Positions 1 to 5,165 of a DNA stretch of 5,165 bases are shown here, in pieces. The translations under genes were made by a program, and so were the position numbers. Within the stretch, counting starts at the first letter, position 1. Each line of letters starts with the position of its first letter. The DNA is from Phycisphaerales bacterium (lineage in GTDB: Bacteria > Planctomycetota > Phycisphaerae > Sedimentisphaerales > Anaerobacaceae). Below the pieces are notes generated by a model. The model saw nothing but the letters and a program-made list of their open reading frames with translations. It was not told the DNA's origin and ran no database searches. Where the stretch lies: positions 1 through 5,165 of the forward strand of contig DSDB01000280.1 of NCBI GenBank assembly GCA_011057845.1, read 5' to 3'.

Positions 1-107
1 ACGATGAGCAGGTTATGCGTCATGGCCCCGACGAGCACGAACGTAATCAGCAGGTGCGCCATCAGGATGGCCGAGTAGAGTCCCTCCAGGATGACAGGTT
101 TCTCCAT
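1..107 (-). CDS. N-terminus of an unidentified membrane protein, 3' partial
   Basis: The ATG at 107-105 opens a frame that runs to the left edge, giving 35 complete codons. An almost ideal ribosome binding site, TAAGGAGA (120-113), sits five bases upstream. The peptide begins MEKPVILEGLYSAIL and continues into a long hydrophobic helix (about residues 10-35) containing His18 and His31. It is 70 nt downstream of the TauE-like gene on the same strand, so it probably belongs to the same operon. Too little is visible for a family assignment. It does not look like the start of a ModB-type permease. Two histidines about 13 residues apart in one helix would be compatible with haem ligation in a cytochrome-b-like protein, but that is only a possibility. 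Confidence 0.72.
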   Translation of the reverse strand, partial: MEKPVILEGLYSAILMAHLLITFVLVGAMTHNLLI

Positions 108-177
108 CTACGTCTCCTTATGTTGTCAATGTGCCTTGCGTGTTGTGGAAACGGCGCTCCCGACGACGGCACGCTCG
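108..177 (-). other. 70-nt intergenic spacer
   Basis: This is the longest gap between genes in the window. Apart from the ribosome binding site at 120-113 it shows no T-tract terminator and no convincing -35/-10 pair. GACGA and TCGTC near the right end could pair as a 5-bp stem, which is too weak to call a terminator. Read-through into the downstream membrane gene is likely. Confidence 0.5.
113..120 (-). promoter_or_regulatory. Ribosome binding site of the partial membrane gene
   Basis: TAAGGAGA on the minus strand lies five bases before the ATG at 107. It is the strongest Shine-Dalgarno match in the window, and it is the main evidence that the short frame cut by the left edge is a real gene. 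Confidence 0.8.
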
Positions 178-684
178 TCACGGGCTTGCATCATCCGGTA
201 TGCCTCCACTGCCATTGACTTGCTGCATGGAGGCGGCCGGTGCGGCGGGGGCGACGGGCCGGGGCTTTGCGGCGAAGAACATCCGGACCGCCACGACGGC
301 GAGAAAGCAGGCGAATATCCTGCGGAGGGCATGGGCCGGGATGCGGGCCGCCAGGGCCGTTCCGATGAGCACTCCGAACAGGGCGCCGCAGACGAGCCAG
401 CCGACGATGCGTCCATCGACATCGATATGTGGATGGCTCCAGTATCGCCAGGCGCCGAGCAGGGCCATCGGGACCATCAGGGCCAGGGCGGTTCCCTGGG
501 CGCTCTTCTGGTCCACGGCGCACAGCAGAACCAGCGCCGGCACGACGACGATACCACTGCCGACGCCCAGCAGTCCGCTGACGATTCCGGCGGCGAGACC
601 GAGGATGATGAAGAACCCCCAGTGATGCGGCAGGCTGGCGGCCGTCACGAGGTGTGCGAGTTGTCCGGTGGATTCCATTTTCAT
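178..684 (-). CDS. Half-size TauE/SafE-family (DUF81/TSUP) membrane protein
   Basis: This encodes a 168-residue integral membrane protein. The signature GLAAGIVSGLLGVGSGIVVVP (29-49 region, starting at Gly29) matches the glycine-rich first helix pair of the TauE/SafE family, whose members move sulfite, sulfoacetate or other organosulfur anions. KSAQGTALALMVPMALLGA (60-78) matches the following conserved helix. Hydrophobic segments lie near 23-41, 44-56, 62-79, 92-112 and 119-138, and the tail (139-168) is Pro/Ala-rich and hydrophilic. Full-length members are about 250 residues with two copies of this unit. This one has a single copy, so it would have to dimerise or pair with a partner to form a path. 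I see no second half downstream, so it is more likely a natural short form than a frameshift. The start is ATG at 684, 30 nt after the preceding gene; an ATG at 678 is equally possible, and neither has a clear ribosome binding site. The context of two oxyanion-binding lipoproteins fits anion handling, but the substrate is unknown. Confidence 0.85.
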   Translation of the reverse strand: MKMESTGQLAHLVTAASLPHHWGFFIILGLAAGIVSGLLGVGSGIVVVPALVLLCAVDQKSAQGTALALMVPMALLGAWRYWSHPHIDVDGRIVGWLVCGALFGVLIGTALAARIPAHALRRIFACFLAVVAVRMFFAAKPRPVAPAAPAASMQQVNGSGGIPDDASP

Positions 685-714
685 TCGGCTTGTTGGGTAA
701 CAGGTGTTGACGGA

Positions 715-1527
715 TCAATCGAGGGGTTTATCGGTGTGGTAGTGATGCCCGGCGAAGACTTCGCGGGCCTTGTCGGAGGTCAGGAAGGCGGCAAATCGCT
801 CGGCGAGGTCCTTCTTGCGGGTGAACGAAAGGACGGCGACATCGATGGGGCTGATGATGTTGTCCTCGGGGTCGATGGCGATCATGTCCCCGCAGGCCTC
901 GTAGTAACGTGCCAGGGCGTCCCAGACGATGACGGCGTCCAGCGACCGGGCCTGGATCTGCAGGCCCAGCTCGTTGACGGTCATGGACTTGAACTTGAGG
1001 TTCTTCTCCACGTCGGCCCAGGCGATGCCGCTTTTCTCAAGCAGTTGTTGTGCGGTCCGTCCTATGGCGCAGGCGTTGGGGTCCCCGAGCCCGACGCGAA
1101 CATCATCTTTGAGCAGGTCGCGCAGGGAACGAATGGCCTTGGGATTGCCCTTCCGCACAAGGATCACGGGGACCCAATAGGCGACGGATCGGCGAGAGAG
1201 GACGAATCCGGCGTTTTCGGCCAGGTCCACATAGTGGGCGTCGCCGGGCATGTAGAGATCGCCGCGGCCGCTGAGCCTGATGCGAGAGAGGAGGACCTCG
1301 CTGCCGGCGAAGTCCAGAATGACCTTGACAGGGTGTTCGGCGGCAAAGGCGTCGGCCAACTGCTCAACCGGCGGCCGGATGCCCGCACCGCAGTAAAGCA
1401 ATAACTCCGCCGCCGGTTCGCTGTCCGGTTTGGAACTGCAACCGACCGTCGCCAGTACGGCGACGAAGGCCGCCAGAACCGGGATGAGCAGGCTCTTACT
1501 TGACGTAGCCGTGTTCTCTGAAGACAT
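715..1527 (-). CDS. ModA-like oxyanion-binding lipoprotein (second of tandem pair)
   Basis: This encodes a 270-residue binding protein of the same family as its upstream neighbour but clearly divergent from it. A signal segment (about 13-29) leads to LATVGC, with Cys30 as the likely lipidated residue. Landmarks are YCGAGI (45-50), FAGSEVLLSRI (73-83), GRGDLYMPGD (87-96), VPVILVRKGNPK (119-130), VGLGDPNACAIG (145-156), TVNELG (183-188) and LDAVIVWDALA (196-206). From memory this variant resembles ModA-type proteins annotated in Geobacter-like and other anaerobic bacteria; that is recall, not a search result. The ATG at 1527 is preceded by AAGGAAAGAGG (1543-1533) five bases upstream, and the gene overlaps the previous one by 32 nt, consistent with translational coupling. 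The stop is TGA at 717-715. The C-terminus is unusual: where the family normally ends in a Phe-x-x-x-Gly-Tyr-like motif it carries HHYH (261-264). No permease or ATPase gene is adjacent within the window. The ligand is probably molybdate or tungstate, but this is unproven. Confidence 0.88.
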   Translation of the reverse strand: MSSENTATSSKSLLIPVLAAFVAVLATVGCSSKPDSEPAAELLLYCGAGIRPPVEQLADAFAAEHPVKVILDFAGSEVLLSRIRLSGRGDLYMPGDAHYVDLAENAGFVLSRRSVAYWVPVILVRKGNPKAIRSLRDLLKDDVRVGLGDPNACAIGRTAQQLLEKSGIAWADVEKNLKFKSMTVNELGLQIQARSLDAVIVWDALARYYEACGDMIAIDPEDNIISPIDVAVLSFTRKKDLAERFAAFLTSDKAREVFAGHHYHTDKPLD

Positions 1528-2311
1528 CAGGGCCTCTTTCCTTGGTGAATTCCAGGAACTTCCGGAGAGCGTCGGGGCGCCCGGTGTAGTTCAGGCCGAT
1601 GACGTGGACGCGGATCTCTTCATCGTATTCGTAGGGCGTGGGGACGACTTCCAGGCTATCGGCAAACGTGTGAGCCACGCCGTTCCAGATAATGATCGCA
1701 TCGACGGCCCCGGTCTTCAGGAGCGTGCCCAAGTTGGAATGTCCCTTGGTCAGGCGATTGCCGACATTGGCCAGGACGGCGTCCTTGATACCCTTGTTCT
1801 CCAGCAGCGCGAAGACCATCTCACCGGCGGTGGAGTACCGCGGGTCGGAGAGGGCGACCCTGAGGCCCTCCTTCGTGAGGTCTTCAATCTTCGTGATGTT
1901 CTTCGGATTGCCCGGCGCGACGGCGAGCACCGGGGCGACGTAGCCGACCTGGACGCTGTCGGCGAGCTTGTTGGCGTCGGCGACGTGGTCCAGATAGGGG
2001 TCGTGGGTGATGAGGACATCACCCCTGGAGCCGACCCTGACCAGAGGCAGGAAGTCCTCGCTACCGCTGACGGTGGGGGTAAGCTTGATGCCGGTCCGGG
2101 CGTTGAACTCCTCGATGATCTGGTTCGTGGGGTTGACGAAGCTCGAGCCGCACAGAACGACCAACTCGCCAGCGGCGGCGGTTGCACCGACATCATTGGG
2201 CCCGGCCGCTCCGGAGGGCGTCTTGCGCCCGCAACCGGCCGTAAACACCATCACGGCGGCTACGGTCATCCATGTGAAATCTTTGACGGCAGTCTTAGTT
2301 GTTCCTTGCAT
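1496..2311 (-). CDS. ModA-like oxyanion-binding lipoprotein (first of tandem pair)
   Basis: This encodes a 271-residue periplasmic-binding protein of the type II fold, closest by eye to the molybdate/tungstate ModA family. A hydrophobic signal segment (about 12-26) ends in the lipobox-like FTAGC, with Cys27 as the probable lipidation site, so it should be membrane-anchored on the outside of the inner membrane or in the periplasm. Family landmarks are LCGSSF (53-58) and SGSEDF (82-87), matching the two Ser-bearing ligand loops of ModA. GDVLITHDPYLD follows at 97-108, then RVALSDPRYSTAGE (151-164), DAIIIWNGVA (204-213) and the C-terminal FREHGY. An in-frame ATG at 2362 would add 17 residues but has no ribosome binding site. 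The ATG at 2311 has AGGAGGAA nine bases upstream and puts the signal peptide at the N-terminus. The start overlaps the end of the propeller gene by 17 nt. Molybdate, tungstate or another oxyanion cannot be told apart from sequence alone. A Trp sits where E. coli ModA has its ligand-contacting Tyr. Confidence 0.88.
   Translation of the reverse strand: MQGTTKTAVKDFTWMTVAAVMVFTAGCGRKTPSGAAGPNDVGATAAAGELVVLCGSSFVNPTNQIIEEFNARTGIKLTPTVSGSEDFLPLVRVGSRGDVLITHDPYLDHVADANKLADSVQVGYVAPVLAVAPGNPKNITKIEDLTKEGLRVALSDPRYSTAGEMVFALLENKGIKDAVLANVGNRLTKGHSNLGTLLKTGAVDAIIIWNGVAHTFADSLEVVPTPYEYDEEIRVHVIGLNYTGRPDALRKFLEFTKERGPDVFREHGYVK
1533..1543 (-). promoter_or_regulatory. Probable ribosome binding site of the second ModA-like gene
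   Basis: AAGGAAAGAGG on the minus strand ends five bases before the ATG at 1527. It is purine-rich but an imperfect Shine-Dalgarno, embedded in the last codons of the first ModA-like gene. Coupling to translation of that gene probably helps initiation. Confidence 0.55.
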
Positions 2312-5165
2312 GTGGCTGGATTCCTCCTGCAGTTGCCGGGCCGATGCACAAGACGCCGCCATCTTCGAGAACGGCGATGGTTGATCCGTTGCGGTCTATC
2401 GCCAGGCCCCACGGCGCAACCGGTTTGCCGATGGGCTGCTTCCAGAGAACCCCTCCATCCTGGAGACGGACGGCGACGATTTCCGCGGCCCGCCCGACAA
2501 TGGCGGCGTTATCGGCGAAGGCCACGGCCGTGGCGTCCGGGCAGTTGAATGACCATGAGGGCCGCAGGTTCCCGGCGATTCGGCGCCATTCGACATTGAA
2601 CCGGTTGCCCGGGTCGTTCAAGGCGTTGTTGATGGGGGCCATGTCCAGGTTGGGCAGGCACATGACGCGGCCGGCGTTCTGATGGGTGACCCAGGCCAGG
2701 CCGGTCTCGTGTTTGCGGGTCAGAAAGACACGGTTGAATACCGTTGCGTCAAATACACCCATATCGGGATGGGCATAGAACGGCCGACCGACCGCGACGA
2801 CATGCTCGCCAAGCAGCGATAGCTCCCAGCCACGAGGCTGGTTGGAGTTACAGGCGGCCAGCGGGCCGGGGTCATTGAGGCACTTGCCTGTCCCGGCGTC
2901 GAACACGGCCGGCGAGATACTTGTGCCGCCCGCCAGATACAGCCTGTCGCCGTGCAGGAGCAGGTGGCCCTGGACGCTGACGCCGGTACGGGCGTCGCGG
3001 TCGAGGTGGCCGCTGGTGGTGTTCTGCCACTTGATTCGGCCGGTGAGGGCGTCGAGGGCATAGACATAGGTCCCGTCGAAGTTGGCCAGGCCGGCGGCGA
3101 CATAGGCCGTGCCATCGGCGACGAGGACGCCGGCGGCGACGGGCCAGGTGGACATCATCTGGCCGTAGATGGGGATGAACCGCTGGGCGGGCGCTGCAAG
3201 GAATCGCCAGAGGATTCGACCGGTGCGGGCTTCGAGGCAGTACACCCAGCCGTCGCCGGAACCGACGTAGAGCCGGTTGTGGGCGAAGGTCGGGGCGATA
3301 CGGATGGCCCCGCCGGTGTAGGTCTTCCAGACTTCTTCTCCGGTCCGGGCGTTGAAGGCTCGCACCACGCCGTCCGCGCCGCCGGTGAAGGCCATCTCGC
3401 CGACTACTATCGGCGCTGCCGGCAATGCCGCGGCAGTCGGGCGCGGCCGCGGGGGTTCGACCTGCCAGAGGACGGCCGCTTGGGCGGCAATCTGCGCCGA
3501 CGAGGCGCTGGACCCGGCCGGGTCGGCGCGGAAGCAGGTCCAATCGGCGTCGGTCGAGGGCAGCTCGGCAACCGAATAGTCGCCGCCAACACAGACTTCG
3601 AGGCGGGTCTTTTCATCGGCCGGCGCGTAGAAATCAAAATCGCCCGCCGGTCCCAGGCAGGTTATGCCGTACAGCGTCAGTTGGCAGTCGCAGACGCTGG
3701 GCCACCAGTACAGCAGGCCGTTGGCGACGGTCACGCCGTCATGGCAGTTCGGACGCATGGGGGATATCCACTGGGGGCGTTTCGAGGCGGCGTCCAGGCG
3801 GACCGATCCGCCGGAGGCGCGGAAGAAGACAGCGTCTATCGCGCCGGTTGGGCGGGTGCATGCGCGGCGTTCCTTGTCGATCGAGGCCAGTTCCTCGCCG
3901 GTCAGCGGGTCGAAGACCTTGCTGGGATGGCGGTCGATCTGGCCGCTGAGGGCGTAGAGCCCATCGCTTCGAAGAACAAGCTGGAAGTTGTTGTAATCAT
4001 TCGTCCACAGCACCGAACCGTCTTGCGTCGAGACCGCCACGAGCCTGTCGACCTGAGGGCCGGCGAAGTACAGGGCCTTGTCGGAGCACTTGAGGTAGCA
4101 GGTGGTTCGCCAGTTGGTTCGCCAGTCCTGGCGCATGGAGTACTCTCCCAGGGTCCGGAAGAGGCGCGGCGCGTCTTGCGGCGTCTTTCGCCAGACGACC
4201 CGGCCGGTCGCGGCGTCGAGGCACGTGAGGAACTTGCCGAAGCCGAAGGCGTAGATACGGTCGCCCTTCATGCACAGGGCCCGGCTGTCGATGGGCGTCT
4301 CCTCGTGGTATCGCCAGAGGACCTTCTTGGTCTTCGGGTCAATGGCCAGCAGGTCGTGGCCGTAGCCCCAGGGCTGGTCCGGCTGGTTGAAGCCTTCGGA
4401 GACCGGGTCCCAGGGCCAGCCGTGGTGCTCGAGGTTCCAGCGTTTGGTTTCGTCGCGTTGCTCCTGTTCGCCGATCATCGCATAGAGCACACCGTCTTCC
4501 AGGGCCATCCACTTCCAGAAGGCGCCGCCGGCGAGGTCCACGGGCGGGATAATCTCGTCAAGCGTCTTGCCGGTGGCGGCGTCAATGACCTTGCAGGACT
4601 TGTCATCGGCGACGTAGAGCCTGTCAGGGGTGGCGATCATGGTGTTGCGGTGGATCATGACGCCCTCGGCGAGGTCTCGCTGCCACAGGAGCGTGCCGTT
4701 GTAGCCGTTGAAGGCGACGAGCTTGTTGAGGAAGGGCTCTTCGCGCTTCTTGAAGGCGACGTGGCCGAAGGCCTTGAAGACGCGACCGGCCGATGCCAGA
4801 GCCACCTGCGGCAGCGGGGCATAGCGCGGCTCGGCCAGGAATTGCGTCAGATAGGGCGCCCGGATGACGGTGTCGGCCGACTGCGGGTTGTTGTCGGGCC
4901 CGTGGTAGGGATGCGACCAGTCGTCGGCGCCTTCGAGGGCGGGCCTGGTCCAACTTTCACCACCTTGCAGCAGCCGACCGCCGGGCCGCAGGACGCGCCT
5001 GGCCTGCGCCTGCGAGAGACCCTGGGCATCGCGCGCCACCAGAACGACGTCGGCGATATGGTCGGCCAGGTGAATGCCGGACAAGGGGCCTTTGTCGATG
5101 AAGACGCGAGTGCCGTAAAAGCCGGCGTTATCGGCGGCGATGCGGGCGGCCTGGACATCGGCGGC
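2295..5165 (-). CDS. Methyltransferase-like/PQQ beta-propeller fusion protein, 5' partial
   Basis: The frame is open from the right edge to a TAA stop at 2297-2295, giving 956 visible residues (numbered from the edge). A TTG at 5084 could be taken as the start, but the 27 codons before it continue the same domain (DNAGFYGTRVFID), so the true start is off-window. Residues 1-70 look like the back half of a class I SAM-dependent methyltransferase fold, with VLRPGG at 58-63. A DDWSHPYHGPDNN linker follows at about 81-93. After it come about a dozen PQQ-type blades with the A-x-D-x-x-T-G-x-x-x-W pattern: near 149, 191, 272, 313, 375, 415 and 454, then 600, 641, 701, 752 and 896. This suggests two propellers. 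Between them lie a Cys-rich segment (436-544) and a Pro-rich stretch (about 570-577). From recall, this architecture belongs to large, mostly uncharacterised planctomycete proteins, usually exported. Binding of PQQ itself is not implied; the blades may be structural. The catalytic SAM motif I is outside the window, so methyltransferase activity cannot be judged. The last 17 nt overlap the next gene. Confidence 0.5.
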   Translation of the reverse strand, partial: AADVQAARIAADNAGFYGTRVFIDKGPLSGIHLADHIADVVLVARDAQGLSQAQARRVLRPGGRLLQGGESWTRPALEGADDWSHPYHGPDNNPQSADTVIRAPYLTQFLAEPRYAPLPQVALASAGRVFKAFGHVAFKKREEPFLNKLVAFNGYNGTLLWQRDLAEGVMIHRNTMIATPDRLYVADDKSCKVIDAATGKTLDEIIPPVDLAGGAFWKWMALEDGVLYAMIGEQEQRDETKRWNLEHHGWPWDPVSEGFNQPDQPWGYGHDLLAIDPKTKKVLWRYHEETPIDSRALCMKGDRIYAFGFGKFLTCLDAATGRVVWRKTPQDAPRLFRTLGEYSMRQDWRTNWRTTCYLKCSDKALYFAGPQVDRLVAVSTQDGSVLWTNDYNNFQLVLRSDGLYALSGQIDRHPSKVFDPLTGEELASIDKERRACTRPTGAIDAVFFRASGGSVRLDAASKRPQWISPMRPNCHDGVTVANGLLYWWPSVCDCQLTLYGITCLGPAGDFDFYAPADEKTRLEVCVGGDYSVAELPSTDADWTCFRADPAGSSASSAQIAAQAAVLWQVEPPRPRPTAAALPAAPIVVGEMAFTGGADGVVRAFNARTGEEVWKTYTGGAIRIAPTFAHNRLYVGSGDGWVYCLEARTGRILWRFLAAPAQRFIPIYGQMMSTWPVAAGVLVADGTAYVAAGLANFDGTYVYALDALTGRIKWQNTTSGHLDRDARTGVSVQGHLLLHGDRLYLAGGTSISPAVFDAGTGKCLNDPGPLAACNSNQPRGWELSLLGEHVVAVGRPFYAHPDMGVFDATVFNRVFLTRKHETGLAWVTHQNAGRVMCLPNLDMAPINNALNDPGNRFNVEWRRIAGNLRPSWSFNCPDATAVAFADNAAIVGRAAEIVAVRLQDGGVLWKQPIGKPVAPWGLAIDRNGSTIAVLEDGGVLCIGPATAGGIQPHARNN
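2321..2328 (-). promoter_or_regulatory. Ribosome binding site deciding the start of the first ModA-like gene
   Basis: AGGAGGAA on the minus strand lies nine bases before the ATG at 2311. The upstream in-frame ATG at 2362 has no comparable site, so this fixes the lipoprotein start. The site lies inside the 3' coding end of the propeller gene. Confidence 0.8.
4103..4126 (-). repeat. Perfect 12-nt in-frame tandem duplication in the propeller gene
   Basis: The unit TGGTTCGCCAGT (plus strand) occurs twice back to back at 4103-4114 and 4115-4126. On the coding strand it gives the doubled peptide D-W-R-T-N-W-R-T-T in the first propeller. The reading frame is kept, so the copy adds four residues without disrupting the gene. 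It looks like a replication-slippage duplication. Confidence 0.85.

Noticed and set aside
124..129. TTGACA on the minus strand as a -35 promoter box
   Set aside because: A -10 box at the usual distance would fall at the start codon of the downstream gene, where the sequence (TGGAGA) does not match.
160..185. Possible hairpin terminator after the TauE-like gene
   Set aside because: Only a short GACGA/TCGTC stem can be drawn and no run of T follows, so it does not meet the pattern of an intrinsic terminator.
178..684. TauE-like gene as a frameshifted pseudogene
   Set aside because: No second TauE unit is found in any frame downstream before the next gene, and single-unit members of the family are known, so a natural short form is the simpler reading.
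91..1404. 437-codon plus-strand open frame
   Set aside because: It lies opposite the TauE-like and second ModA-like genes, has low-complexity Gly/Asp/Glu-rich content and no recognisable domain. It is an antisense shadow typical of GC-rich coding DNA.
2312..2362. Longer form of the first ModA-like protein starting at the ATG at 2362
   Set aside because: There is no Shine-Dalgarno before 2362, the extension would put 17 polar residues ahead of the signal peptide, and a strong AGGAGGAA precedes the ATG at 2311.
1430..2548. 372-codon plus-strand open frame
   Set aside because: It is antisense to the first ModA-like gene and the end of the propeller gene, with no domain or plausible ribosome binding site. 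Its C-terminal part becomes Arg-rich nonsense.

Overview
The window is GC-rich and carries five coding regions, all on the minus strand, packed as one apparent transcription unit that reads from the right edge to the left edge. A very large PQQ-type beta-propeller protein follows a methyltransferase-like segment that ends in a VLRPGG motif. From recall, that architecture is typical of Planctomycetota, and I recall no other phylum where it is common. The organism is therefore most likely a planctomycete, perhaps of the Phycisphaerae type. The phylum call is inference from protein family; there is no rRNA or other marker here.

Layout in order of transcription: (1) 5165-2295, the 3' part of the methyltransferase-like/PQQ propeller protein, whose 5' end lies beyond the right edge; (2) 2311-1496, a ModA-like periplasmic-binding lipoprotein; (3) 1527-715, a second, divergent ModA-like lipoprotein; (4) 684-178, a half-size TauE/SafE-family membrane protein; (5) 107-1, the first 35 codons of a membrane protein with a very good ribosome binding site, cut by the left edge. 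Genes 1/2 overlap by 17 nt and genes 2/3 by 32 nt. Genes 3/4 are 30 nt apart and genes 4/5 are 70 nt apart. No promoter or terminator is visible.

Genes 2-4 look like an oxyanion-handling group: two lipid-anchored binding proteins of the molybdate/tungstate (ModA) class and a small anion-permease-like membrane protein. No ModB/WtpB permease or ModC ATPase is visible, so either these lie further downstream or the binding proteins work without a classic ABC partner. How the propeller protein relates functionally to the binding proteins is unknown; the overlapping reading frame is the only link seen here. I see no RNA genes, CRISPR arrays or mobile elements. The only repeat noted is a perfect 12-nt tandem duplication inside the propeller gene.
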